Of a DNA stretch of 64,000 nucleotides, positions 55,992-64,000 are shown one piece after another. The first letter of the stretch is position 1, and the number at the start of each line of letters is the position of its first letter. Location of the stretch: NCBI GenBank assembly GCA_028749115.1, contig JAQURD010000001.1, positions 26,118 through 90,117 on the forward strand, written 5' to 3'. The notes below the pieces were generated by a model. That model was not told the origin of the DNA, did no database searches, and saw nothing but the letters and a program-made list of their open reading frames with translations. A program made the position numbers and the translations under genes. This DNA is from Acidobacteriota bacterium. Lineage in GTDB: Bacteria > Acidobacteriota > Aminicenantia > Aminicenantales > Saccharicenantaceae.

Positions 55992-57242
55992 ATGACAGTT
56001 AACGGCCAGCACTCTGATTCGGTCATCAGGTGCAGCTTCTGCCATCGGCCCGGGACTCAGGTGAAAAGAATGATAGCCGGGTCTAAGGGCGTCTATATTT
56101 GTGAACACTGCATCGAGTTGGCCAGTGCCAGTTTAAAAGCTGAGCAGGCCAGACAGGCAGAGGCCAGGCCTAAAAAAGAAGATAACCTGACACCTGTTCA
56201 AATAAAAAAAGCTCTTGATGAGTATCTAATTGGACAGGAAGAAGCTAAGAAAAAAATTTCTGTGGCTGTCTACAATCATTATAAAAGGATTAGCCAGCCC
56301 CGAGGTTCAAACGAAGTAGAAATCGACAAGAGTAACCTGCTGTTTATTGGCCCAACTGGAACTGGCAAGACTCTCATGGCTCAGACTCTGGCCAGGCTGC
56401 TGTCAGTGCCTTTCGCCCTGGCTGATGCCACTACTCTGACTGAGGCTGGTTATGTGGGTGAAGATGTCGAGAATGCCATTCTCAGGTTATATCAGGCCGC
56501 CGGTCAGGATATTGAAAAGACCCAGAGAGGAATAATTTATATAGATGAAATTGACAAAATTAGCCGTAAAAGCGAGAACCCCTCTATTACGCGTGATGTT
56601 TCAGGAGAAGGCGTTCAACAGGCTTTGCTGAAAATAATAGAAGGGACAGTGGCCAATGTCCCCCCTCAGGGCGGCCGGAAACATCCCTATCAGGAATTTA
56701 TTCAAATTGATACAACTGATATTCTGTTTATCTGCGGAGGGGCTTTTGTTGGCCTGGACAAGATTATTGCCCAGCGCTTAGGAAAATCCAGGGTTGGCTT
56801 TAAGTCTGAATTCAAGAAAGACCTGACCCAGGATGATCTTTACCGGCTTTTAATGCCCGAGGATTTGATCAGATATGGACTGATACCAGAATTAGTAGGA
56901 CGCATTCCGGTTATAGCTATCTTCCATGATCTGGACAGGAACCAGTTGGTTGATATTCTGACTGGCCCAAAAAATGCTATAATAAAACAGTACCAGAAGT
57001 TATTTCAAATGGAGGGAGTAAAACTTGAGTTTACCCCGGATGCCCTGACAGCCATTGCAGAAAAATCAGTAGAAAAAAAGCTTGGAGCCAGGGGATTGAG
57101 AGCAATGATGGAAGATTTGATGCTCGAGCTAATGTTCTATCTGCCGTCAAGAAAGGCAAAAACCGGGATAGTTATAACCAGGGAAATAGTGGAGGAACAA
57201 CCCCTTGACTCTGAAAAATATAAACAGCTAATTGGAGCTTAA
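55992..57242 (+). CDS. clpX: ATP-dependent Clp protease ATP-binding subunit ClpX
   Basis: A 416-residue AAA+ unfoldase that feeds ClpP. The N-terminal zinc finger has CSFCHRP and CEHC. Walker A is [15 protein letters not shown] and Walker B is [26 protein letters not shown] and the sensor motif VGRIPVI are intact, and [20 protein letters not shown] ends the small domain. GAGGC before the ATG at 55992 favours it over the in-frame TTG at 55986. It ends one base before the lon ATG. Confidence 0.95.
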   Translation: MTVNGQHSDSVIRCSFCHRPGTQVKRMIAGSKGVYICEHCIELASASLKAEQARQAEARPKKEDNLTPVQIKKALDEYLIGQEEAKKKISVAVYNHYKRISQPRGSNEVEIDKSNLLFIGPTGTGKTLMAQTLARLLSVPFALADATTLTEAGYVGEDVENAILRLYQAAGQDIEKTQRGIIYIDEIDKISRKSENPSITRDVSGEGVQQALLKIIEGTVANVPPQGGRKHPYQEFIQIDTTDILFICGGAFVGLDKIIAQRLGKSRVGFKSEFKKDLTQDDLYRLLMPEDLIRYGLIPELVGRIPVIAIFHDLDRNQLVDILTGPKNAIIKQYQKLFQMEGVKLEFTPDALTAIAEKSVEKKLGARGLRAMMEDLMLELMFYLPSRKAKTGIVITREIVEEQPLDSEKYKQLIGA

Positions 57243-57243
57243 A

Positions 57244-59676
57244 ATGGCCGATTCTTTAGAAAATTCTGAATTAATGAAGAACGTCCCTTTAATTCCGCTC
57301 AGGGATCTGGTTGTTTTTCCAGCTACTCTTGTCCCCTTCATTGTTGGCCGGCCTTCTTCCATTAAAGCCCTGGAAAAGGCCTATGAGCAGGATAAGCTGA
57401 TTTTTCTGGCCGCCCAGATGGATGCCTCTCTCGATGGACCACTGCCCAAGGACATCTATTCTCTTGGAGTAATTGCCCGTATTATCCGGACGGCCAAAAT
57501 TGATGAGAGAAATATGAAGGTTATTGTTGAAGGCCTGAACAGAGCCAGGATAGATAGATACCTGAGCACCTATCCCTATTATCAGATCACAGCCAGAATA
57601 GTGAAAGCAGCAGAAGAGGTCTCACCGGAAGTTCAGGATTTATTGAAAAGGGTTCTGGGCCTATTTGAGGAATATTTAAAGATTAATCATAATACCAGCC
57701 TTGATTCCATGACTCCGGCACTGAGAGAAAACTCGACTGATAGAATAGCTGATATTATTGCTTCTAATCTCTATCTGCCCCTTGAAGAAAAGCAGAATTT
57801 GCTGGAGACAGTTAATACCGGGGAGAGATTGAGAAGGCTCAAATTTTTGCTCCAGGAATCACTGGAAAATGCACCGGCCAGGGAAACTCCCTCAGGCAGT
57901 CCAAGAAGAAAGGTGGCCATGCGGGATATAAACCAAAAGGCTTTTATTCCCGGAAGTCAATTTAAAAAAGAAGAACAGCCTAATGAAATCGAGGAATTGC
58001 GCAAGAAAGTGTTTGAAGCCGAGATGACAGCCGATGCTCAGGATAAGGCTTTGAAAGAAATTGAGAGGCTGGAAAGCATGCCTCCGATGTCAGCTGAAGC
58101 CACAGTTAGCCGGAACTATCTTGACTGGTTAATTTCCTTACCCTGGAACAAAAAATCGAGAGAAAAACGGGACTTAAATGAAGCGGAGAAAATCTTAAAT
58201 GAAGATCATTTTGGTCTGGAAAAGGTTAAGGAGAGAATTCTCGAGTACCTAGCTATTCGCCAGCTGGTCAAAAATCCGAAGGGTGTCATTCTGGCTTTTA
58301 TTGGGCCGCCCGGGGTAGGTAAGACTTCACTGGGGAAATCAATTGCCCGGGCGACAGGCAGAAAATTTATCCGTTTATCTCTGGGTGGCATCAGAGATGA
58401 GGCTGAAGTCAGAGGACACCGCCGGACCTATATAGGTGCTTATCCGGGCCGGATCATTCAGATGATAAAAAGAGCCGGGACGAAGAACCCTGTTTTTCTG
58501 CTGGATGAAGTTGACAAAATGAGCATGGATTACCGGGGAGACCCGGCGGCTGCTCTGATGGAAGTTCTCGATCCAGAGCAGAATAGAGAGTTTCTCGATC
58601 ATTTTATTGATACAGATTTTGATTTATCTCAGGTTATGTTTATTGTCACGGCTAATTCGATAGATCCGATACCCAGGCCGCTCCTGGACAGGATGGAAGC
58701 TATCAAATTGCCCGGATATACGGAAGATGAGAAATTACAAATTGCCAGGCACTTCTTAATCCCCAAGCAAATAAAAGCTCATGGGCTGAGTGCTAAGAAT
58801 TTAGAATTTACCGACCAGGCCATTATGAAAATTATCAGTGAATATACACGCGAAGCGGGAGTTCGCAATCTGGAAAGAGAAATTACCTCTATCTGCCGGA
58901 AAATGGTTAAAAAAGTGGTAGTTAAAGGCAGGGAATATCATGAAAAACTGACTCCGAAGAGCGTCGAAAAATATCTGGGAGTCCCAAAATATCGCCGGCT
59001 CGAAATTGACCGCCAGGATGAAATAGGTGTAGCCTTAGGTTTGGCCTGGACTGAATTTGGCGGCGAGCTGTTAACTTTTGAAGCCACAAAAATACATGGC
59101 AAGGGGAATCTGACCTTAACTGGCCAGTTGGGGGAAATTATGCAAGAATCTGCTCAGGCTGCTTACAGTTATGTCCGGGGCAAGTTATATGAAATTAACC
59201 TGGGAAAAGAAGTCGAAAAAAATTTTGATATCCATATCCATGTGCCTGAAGGAGCTATTCCCAAAGAAGGCCCCTCAGCAGGTATTACCATCGCCACTTC
59301 TATTGTTTCTTTGCTAACCGACATCCCGGTCAAAAAGAAGGTAGCCATGAGCGGTGAAATCACCCTACGGGGGAGAGTATTGCCTGTTGGGGGAATAAAA
59401 GAGAAATTACTGGCTGCTTACCGCGAGAGCATGACCGAGGTTATCTTACCCATTGATAATAAGCCAGATTTAAAAGATTTGCCTAAAAAATTAAGGCAGA
59501 ATCTAAAAATCCATCTGGTTGAAAACATGGATCAGGTATTGGAATTGGCTTTGACCAGAGAGTTTATTCCCAAGAAAGGGCCGCAGGAGGAAGAAAAAAA
59601 GGATAAAAATGAAGCGGCTGTCACTGAGCCAGGGGCTCCATCAGGTGTGGCTAAGGAACCTGGTTTAACTAATTAA
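57244..59676 (+). CDS. lon: ATP-dependent protease Lon
   Basis: An 810-residue AAA+ serine protease. The N domain starts NVPLIPLRDLVVFPATLVPF. Walker A is FIGPPGVGKTSLGKS (about 354) and the Walker B/sensor region is PVFLLDEVDKM. The catalytic dyad is Ser in KEGPSAGITIATS (about 677) and Lys in GGIKEKLLAA (about 719). A Lys/Glu-rich tail ends it. GGAG six bases before this ATG, inside the clpX stop region, decides the start over an in-frame TTG at 57232. Confidence 0.95.
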   Translation: MADSLENSELMKNVPLIPLRDLVVFPATLVPFIVGRPSSIKALEKAYEQDKLIFLAAQMDASLDGPLPKDIYSLGVIARIIRTAKIDERNMKVIVEGLNRARIDRYLSTYPYYQITARIVKAAEEVSPEVQDLLKRVLGLFEEYLKINHNTSLDSMTPALRENSTDRIADIIASNLYLPLEEKQNLLETVNTGERLRRLKFLLQESLENAPARETPSGSPRRKVAMRDINQKAFIPGSQFKKEEQPNEIEELRKKVFEAEMTADAQDKALKEIERLESMPPMSAEATVSRNYLDWLISLPWNKKSREKRDLNEAEKILNEDHFGLEKVKERILEYLAIRQLVKNPKGVILAFIGPPGVGKTSLGKSIARATGRKFIRLSLGGIRDEAEVRGHRRTYIGAYPGRIIQMIKRAGTKNPVFLLDEVDKMSMDYRGDPAAALMEVLDPEQNREFLDHFIDTDFDLSQVMFIVTANSIDPIPRPLLDRMEAIKLPGYTEDEKLQIARHFLIPKQIKAHGLSAKNLEFTDQAIMKIISEYTREAGVRNLEREITSICRKMVKKVVVKGREYHEKLTPKSVEKYLGVPKYRRLEIDRQDEIGVALGLAWTEFGGELLTFEATKIHGKGNLTLTGQLGEIMQESAQAAYSYVRGKLYEINLGKEVEKNFDIHIHVPEGAIPKEGPSAGITIATSIVSLLTDIPVKKKVAMSGEITLRGRVLPVGGIKEKLLAAYRESMTEVILPIDNKPDLKDLPKKLRQNLKIHLVENMDQVLELALTREFIPKKGPQEEEKKDKNEAAVTEPGAPSGVAKEPGLTN

Positions 59677-59755
59677 TATTCGCCAGGGGTAGAAATCCAT
59701 TTCCTAAAATAATTAATTAATAAACATAAGTTTAAAAAACATTGAGGTGTAAAAG

Positions 59756-61036
59756 ATGAAAGAATATGACCTGATTGGACTAGAAGAGAAAGACCTGTCC
59801 GGCCTGAAGAAAATTGCTGGTTCTCTGGACATGGAAGACGAAGAAATAGAAAATGCCAGCCGTCACAACCTTATTTTCAAAATTCTTGAGGCCCAGGCGA
59901 AAAAACAGGGAATGCTCTTCTCAGAAGGGGTACTGGAATGTCTGGATGATGGCTTTGGCTTTCTGCGGGCTCCAGAATTCAGTTATCTTCCCAGCCCGGA
60001 TGATATCTATGTATCTCCATCGCAGATAAGAAAATTTCAGCTAAGGACAGGTGATACCATCTCGGGTATTGTCAGGCCGCCTAAAAACGGTGAAAAGTAC
60101 TTTGCTCTGATAAAAATAGAAGCGATTAACTTCATGCATCCTGATATCGTGCTGGAAGCCAGGCATAATGTTCATTTTGAACAGTTGACACCAGTTTATC
60201 CCTACGAATTAATAAAACTTCAAGATGGCAACTCCAAAAATATGAATGCCCGCATTATGGAGTTGTTGACTCCAATAGGGAAGGGACAGAGAGGCTTAAT
60301 AGTCTCTCCACCAAGAGCGGGTAAAACTACTCTGCTTAAAACCATTGCTAAATCAATTGAAAAAAATCACCCTGAAATCTTTTTGATTGTTTTGCTAATT
60401 GCCGAAAGACCGGAAGAAGTAACTGATTTTAAACGCAGTGTAAGCGGGGAAGTTGTAGCTTCAACTTTTGATGAGCCGCCAACAAGAAATGTTCAGGTGG
60501 CAAATATTGTTCTGGAAAAGGCCAAGAGACTGGTTGAGTTAAAAAGAGACGTAGTCATTCTTCTGGATTCTATTACCAGGCTAGCCAGGGCTCATAACGC
60601 CATTGTCCCTCCATCAGGTAAAGTGCTGTCAGGCGGTATAGATGCTAATGCTTTAAATAAGCCAAAAAAATTCTTTGGCTCAGCTAGGAAAGTGGAAGAG
60701 GGTGGCAGCCTGACTATCATGGCTACAGCCTTGATTGATACTGGCAGCCGGATGGATGATGTTATCTTTGAGGAATTTAAGGGAACGGGAAATATGGAAA
60801 TAAATCTTGATAGGCGGCTGGTTGATAAAAGAATCTTTCCGGCCATTGACATTAGCCGTTCTGGAACCAGAAAAGAAGAACTACTTATTCCGGAAAAAGA
60901 CCTTAACCGGATCTGGATACTGCGCAAAATTCTGAGTCAGCTGAATGAAGTTGAGGCTATGGAATTGCTACTGGAAAAATTATCAAAAACTAAAACAAAT
61001 GGCGACTTTTTAGAATCAATGAGCAAGGGGCTGTAA
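59756..61036 (+). CDS. rho: Transcription termination factor Rho
   Basis: A 426-residue hexameric RNA helicase. The Rho N-terminal helices ([20 protein letters not shown]) and the cold-shock RNA-binding domain ([17 protein letters not shown]) are followed by the ATPase. Walker A is [17 protein letters not shown] and Walker B is [16 protein letters not shown]. The Q and R loops [19 protein letters not shown] and [15 protein letters not shown] are standard. GAGGTG lies before the ATG. It stands 79 bp after lon and is the last plus-strand gene. Confidence 0.96.
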   Translation: MKEYDLIGLEEKDLSGLKKIAGSLDMEDEEIENASRHNLIFKILEAQAKKQGMLFSEGVLECLDDGFGFLRAPEFSYLPSPDDIYVSPSQIRKFQLRTGDTISGIVRPPKNGEKYFALIKIEAINFMHPDIVLEARHNVHFEQLTPVYPYELIKLQDGNSKNMNARIMELLTPIGKGQRGLIVSPPRAGKTTLLKTIAKSIEKNHPEIFLIVLLIAERPEEVTDFKRSVSGEVVASTFDEPPTRNVQVANIVLEKAKRLVELKRDVVILLDSITRLARAHNAIVPPSGKVLSGGIDANALNKPKKFFGSARKVEEGGSLTIMATALIDTGSRMDDVIFEEFKGTGNMEINLDRRLVDKRIFPAIDISRSGTRKEELLIPEKDLNRIWILRKILSQLNEVEAMELLLEKLSKTKTNGDFLESMSKGL

Positions 61037-61093
61037 CTCGGAAATACCCAAGTAGAGCTCAAAAAGCCAGCCAGGAATCTGGACTGGATGTTT

Positions 61094-61117
61094 AACTGGT
61101 TATAGTTGAAACCAGTT
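61094..61117 (+). terminator. Hairpin downstream of rho
   Basis: AACTGGTT and AACCAGTT form a perfect 8-bp stem around ATAGTTGA, 58 bp after the rho stop. No T run follows, so an intrinsic terminator is only possible. Confidence 0.4.
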
Positions 61118-61198
61118 GCTTACAGACTCGGGTAGAAAGAAGGATAAAAAAGGGTATAGCTATCTGTCATATTATATAAATATTTGTTCTTATTCTTT

Positions 61199-61509
61199 TC
61201 ATATAGCAATCATAACTAAATCAACTATATTGGCTTCAGAATGTTCTCCTGAAACCTGAATAAAAAAAATATTAGCAAAAATTATATCAGGTTGATATAG
61301 AAAAGGCCTGGTCCTGTTTATAGGCAGATGAATATCAATAAAACAGTTAACCTGATTTTGTCGGTAAATTGACGGCAGGGGAATTATAACATCAAGAATT
61401 GCCCATTATCGTTATTTAAGATATTTAATATAATTTCCAAATAAGAAGGCCCGGCGGCTATTAAGCCAAATATAGCTGATATATTGATATAAGAAGTGCC
61501 TTTGATCAT
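61199..61509 (-). pseudogene. Possible frameshifted small gene of unknown family
   Basis: An ATG at 61509, after AGGA, opens 41 codons (MIKGTSYINISAIFGL...LNNDNGQFLML, stop at 61384). In another frame an open stretch without a start codon runs 61405-61199 (68 codons, including QVNCFIDIHLPINRTRPF and VSGEHSEANIVDLVMIAI). Joined by one frameshift near 61400 they would give about 105 residues. The region is A+T rich, where such frames can arise by chance, and I recognise no family. Confidence 0.25.
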
Positions 61510-61946
61510 TATTTATCCTGGGGAAAAAAGAAAATATACTGATCATGTGTCGGCTATTATTATTCATTATTGATTGCTGTTAAGGCTATGATGAGGCTTG
61601 AGATTAAATGGAGGCTGTTATTATAGGCGCCGGCCAGGGCCTAAGATTTCCACAATTGAACAAGAATCGGGCATATGAGTTATGCAAGTATTTAACAGTT
61701 TGGTAGGTTGTTGATAAATAAAGAGATAGATACATAGTGATATAAAGGGTCGCATAAGTTATATTATGTAAACTAATATTAAAAAACCTTTCTTTTGACT
61801 CAAACCGAATTTGATCGGCCAGGCAGCGGACACTTTTTGACTTATCTTATAAGCCTTATAATCGGATTTAGTCAACCCTTTTGCCATGTATAAATAGAAT
61901 AATAATCTATCATAAGAATTAAAAGGCCTCTCTAATAACTAAATTC

Positions 61947-62804
61947 TTACTGCGCCCTTTTTTCTGATGATGATTTTAATTTTTGAATAACTTCTTCCAG
62001 GATGGAAATCAATTCCTGCCTGGTAACTATCTGTTTTTTAAATTCTATTCTTAGTTTAAATGCCTTATTATCGGGCGGGACGTAATTAAAAACATAGGGT
62101 TTTGTTTTTTCGTGCTCTTCTTTTTCTTTAAATAACTTGGTTAAATCCCGAGTATCTGAGCGAGATAATCTTTTTTCAATAATTTGCTCTACGGCTCTCG
62201 ACATCAGATGGAGATCGTCAATTTTTGAAATTTCAACGATAGTACTACGGCTGTTAATACCGGCTGTCTTAAGCTTTTCCCTTAGTTCATTTGGTATCCT
62301 GCAGACGGATATAATTTCAGTAATTGTGGATCTTGATTTTCCGATTCGTGAGGCGAGGTCCTGATGGCTATATTTATAGAGATCTATTAAGGCCTTCAGG
62401 CCGTCTGCTTCTTCAAATATGTCTAAATCCTTTCTCTGTAAGTTTTCGATTAAGGATATTTCCATTGCCTCTTGATCATTAACATCCATCTCGAGGCATG
62501 GAATTTCTTTTAGGCCGAGATTTTTCGATGCGAGATAACGGCGCTCTCCCGCTATTATTTCAAACCGTCCAGCCCTGGCCCGGACAAGTATTGGCTCCAG
62601 AACTCCTTTTGCTTTGATTGATTGCATAAGGTCTTGGATATCCCCCAGCTCATTTCTTGGCTGCCGCGGATTGGGTTCTATTTCTTCAATCGGGATTAAT
62701 CGCACCATTGGGGCAGCAGATTTTTGATACAAAAGTTCAACGAAATGTGGATCATGCCTCATGGTTAAAGAATCAGGAAGGCCACTTTTTTTAATTTTAT
62801 CCAC
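61947..62804 (-). CDS. parB: ParB/Spo0J-family chromosome partition protein
   Basis: A 285-residue CTP-binding DNA clamp. The N-terminal ParB box I is IPIEEIEPNPRQPR. GERRYLASKNLG and ENLQRKDLDIFEEADGL are the CTP-binding/hydrolysis motifs. The helix-turn-helix (YSHQDLASRIGKSRSTITE) reads parS. The C-terminal dimer domain is short. The start is GTG at 62804, overlapping parA by eight bases. Chromosomal parAB is the likely class, since no replication or mobilisation genes are near. Confidence 0.93.
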   Translation of the reverse strand: MDKIKKSGLPDSLTMRHDPHFVELLYQKSAAPMVRLIPIEEIEPNPRQPRNELGDIQDLMQSIKAKGVLEPILVRARAGRFEIIAGERRYLASKNLGLKEIPCLEMDVNDQEAMEISLIENLQRKDLDIFEEADGLKALIDLYKYSHQDLASRIGKSRSTITEIISVCRIPNELREKLKTAGINSRSTIVEISKIDDLHLMSRAVEQIIEKRLSRSDTRDLTKLFKEKEEHEKTKPYVFNYVPPDNKAFKLRIEFKKQIVTRQELISILEEVIQKLKSSSEKRAQ

Positions 62805-63567
62805 GTTTTAATAGCTCCTCAGCGATTTTTCTATATTGAACTGCTCCAATTGAATCCGGAGCAAAAGTAAATATGCTTTCCTTATAGGCTGGACTTTCCT
62901 CTAATTTTACACTTTTAGATATGTATGTCTTAAAGACTTTAGCACCAAAGACCTGATTTATACGCTCAACGACATCCTTTGACAAATTTGTTCTTTTGTC
63001 ATGAAGGGTAATAATTACTCCTATAATATCAAGCGACGGGTTTGCGATTCTTTTTACTTTATCAATTGTCTCTAATAAATCGTCAGTTCCTTCGAGACAT
63101 AAATAAGATGATTGAATTGGGATCAATATATGAGTAGCAGCCACCAGAGCATTTAATGTTATAAGGCCTAGCGTAGGGGGCGTATCTATAATTATATAAT
63201 CATAATCATCCTTTATCTGAGAAAGTGAATCCTTTAGCCTATAATGGCCATCAAACTCTGCGATTAATGATGGCTCCAATTTGGCCATAGATATCCTCGA
63301 AATAGCTACATCCAGGCCAGGAACAGTCGATCTAAGAATTACATCGGCAATATTAAGTGTTTTATCCATTAAGACGTCATATAATGATTTGCCGCATTGA
63401 GAGGGATCTCCGACAATTGAAATCGTGCTATGTGCCTGAGGATCCATGTCGACCAGAAGGACTCTTTTTCCCATTAGAGCCAGAGCCGAAGACAGATTAA
63501 CACAAGTAGTGGTCTTCCCTACTCCTCCTTTTTGGTTGGTCACTGCGATTATCAAACTGGCCTCCAT
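62797..63567 (-). CDS. parA: ParA/Soj-family chromosome partition ATPase
   Basis: A 256-residue deviant-Walker ATPase that moves ParB-parS complexes over the nucleoid. Motifs are TNQKGGVGKTTTCVNL, LLVDMDPQAHSTIS and IIIDTPPTLGLITLNAL. There is no N-terminal DNA-binding extension, as in chromosomal Soj. The ATG at 63567 has no ribosome site before it. GGAGG lies inside codons 1-3, five bases ahead of TTG codon 5 (63555), after which IIAVTNQKGG matches the normal Soj N-terminus; that TTG may be the true start. Confidence 0.93.
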   Translation of the reverse strand: MEASLIIAVTNQKGGVGKTTTCVNLSSALALMGKRVLLVDMDPQAHSTISIVGDPSQCGKSLYDVLMDKTLNIADVILRSTVPGLDVAISRISMAKLEPSLIAEFDGHYRLKDSLSQIKDDYDYIIIDTPPTLGLITLNALVAATHILIPIQSSYLCLEGTDDLLETIDKVKRIANPSLDIIGVIITLHDKRTNLSKDVVERINQVFGAKVFKTYISKSVKLEESPAYKESIFTFAPDSIGAVQYRKIAEELLKRG

Positions 63568-63637
63568 AAATTTTTTTATAATAAAATTTATACATAAATA
63601 GATAAAAAAAACAAGTATAATATAAAAATTATAAAAA

Positions 63638-63655
63638 ATGTCGGCTGGCCGACAT
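63638..63655. promoter_or_regulatory. 18-bp inverted repeat upstream of parA
   Basis: ATGTCGGC-TG-GCCGACAT has perfect 8-bp arms and lies 71 bp before the parA ATG within very A+T-rich DNA. It is not the common parS (TGTTTCACGTGAAACA). It could be a divergent parS, an operator for parA autoregulation, or a structure of no function. A GGCCGAC word recurs at about 63917. Confidence 0.5.
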
Positions 63656-64000
63656 GCTGCTAAGTAGTTGATAATAAATAAAATACGGGGATGCTATGGT
63701 TGATATAACCTGCAAATTTGTAAAATATTTTATTTACCTTTTGGGGCGGAAAGGGGTTAAAATCGCTGGTATACCTTTAAAATAATCAAATTATAATCGG
63801 CTGTAGATTTAGCTTAAGATGAAAGGTCAGGCCTTTAGGCCATCTGATGAGCTTTGGCAGTAGCGGGATGATGAGAGAGATTCTAGTTGTGTACATTGCA
63901 AGAGAAATGATTCTGTGGCCGACGGCCGTTCATGCCACTATTTGTACTGGGTGGTGTCTGCCATGTTTATGTTCAAAGCAGGTTTTTGAGGCCCGAGAAA
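63656..64000. other. Right-end stretch without a recognised gene
   Basis: A plus-strand frame opens at ATG 63868 and is still open at the window edge (about 44 codons, MMREILVVYIAREM...). Nothing in it is recognisable and it has no clear ribosome site. A small inverted repeat (GGCCT/AGGCC) occurs near 63830. The left part is A+T rich and gene-free. Confidence 0.3.

Larger units (their letters stand above)
61037..61946. other. 910-bp A+T-rich stretch between rho and parB, mostly unexplained
   Basis: No named gene is seen. A perfect hairpin lies at 61094-61117. On the minus strand two overlapping protein-like frames (61384-61509 and 61199-61405) could be a frameshifted small gene. TTGACT-18 bp-TATAAG on the minus strand (about 61851-61876) is a promoter-like pair that would transcribe toward them. 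DnaA boxes (TTATCCACA) were looked for and only degenerate ones were found, so I do not call an origin. Confidence 0.4.

Noticed and set aside
61037..64000. Replication origin next to parAB
   Set aside because: No cluster of DnaA boxes, no dnaA, dnaN, gyrB, mnmG or rnpA gene is present. One near-match (TTATCCACG) lies at the parB start and is coding.
1..64000. CRISPR arrays, rRNA genes, tmRNA, RNase P RNA and SRP RNA
   Set aside because: I looked for regularly spaced repeats and for the conserved starts of these RNAs and saw none. The only short tandem repeats are the two noted.

Overview
The window reads as chromosomal DNA of a diderm (Gram-negative) bacterium of middling G+C. The evidence for an outer membrane is a TolC/adaptor/RND efflux set, a beta-barrel protein, an M48 lipoprotein-type protease and many signal peptides. 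SBBP-repeat and FN3 secreted proteins, an exported tricorn-type protease, a MEMO1-family protein, a two-cysteine DsrC and a split animal/plant-type lysine-ketoglutarate reductase/saccharopine dehydrogenase would suit an anaerobic, peptide-degrading lineage near Acidobacteriota (Aminicenantia-like). That placement is inference from gene content. No 16S rRNA gene is present to test it.

Layout. 1-7.8 kb is the least stable part. It holds a 5'-cut CoA-dehydratase activase whose 3' end is overwritten by a short dispersed repeat, a beta-barrel gene bracketed by copies of that repeat, a decayed outer-membrane protein remnant, a D-2-hydroxyacid dehydrogenase, an M48 protease, and an operon of an EIIA-type PTS protein with an internally deleted mgtA. 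The mgtA remnant is preceded by a 58-codon leader ORF whose ribosome binding site lies inside a 12-bp hairpin stem. 8-14 kb encodes a 1266-residue SBBP/FN3 protein and a metzincin-TPR fusion. 14.3-20.4 kb is a complete tripartite RND efflux operon. 20.4-29.3 kb has a ZIP transporter, a tricorn protease, an Mrp/NBP35 ATPase, a Ca2+-type P-ATPase and an exported metallo-beta-lactamase-fold protein. 29.4-35.3 kb has an orphan histidine kinase, dsrC, a cysteine-desulfurase-family enzyme, folK, yraN and cysS. 35.4-39 kb is a lysine degradation pair plus a MEMO1 protein.

39-49.3 kb is the heat-shock operon hrcA-grpE-dnaK-dnaJ, tightly followed by rsmE and a Ser/Thr kinase, then pilT-alaS. Its DnaK is about 110 residues short and lacks most of the helical lid. 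49.3-53.8 kb has a lytic transglycosylase, a lipid kinase with two membrane proteins, and a trypsin-like/TPR protein. A tRNA-Leu(TAG) precedes the protein quality-control block tig-clpP-clpX-lon and then rho (54-61 kb). The right end carries parA-parB on the minus strand, with two long intergenic stretches around them and an 18-bp inverted repeat upstream of parA.

How the parts fit. Protein folding and degradation dominate (HrcA regulon, Tig, ClpXP, Lon, M48, tricorn, two protease-TPR fusions). Cation handling is a second theme (mgtA remnant/EIIA, ZIP, Ca2+ ATPase). A possible sulfur-relay pair (cysteine desulfurase and DsrC) and a saccharopine lysine-degradation module are the main metabolic features. 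All functions are read from sequence motifs and recalled family knowledge. No searches were run.
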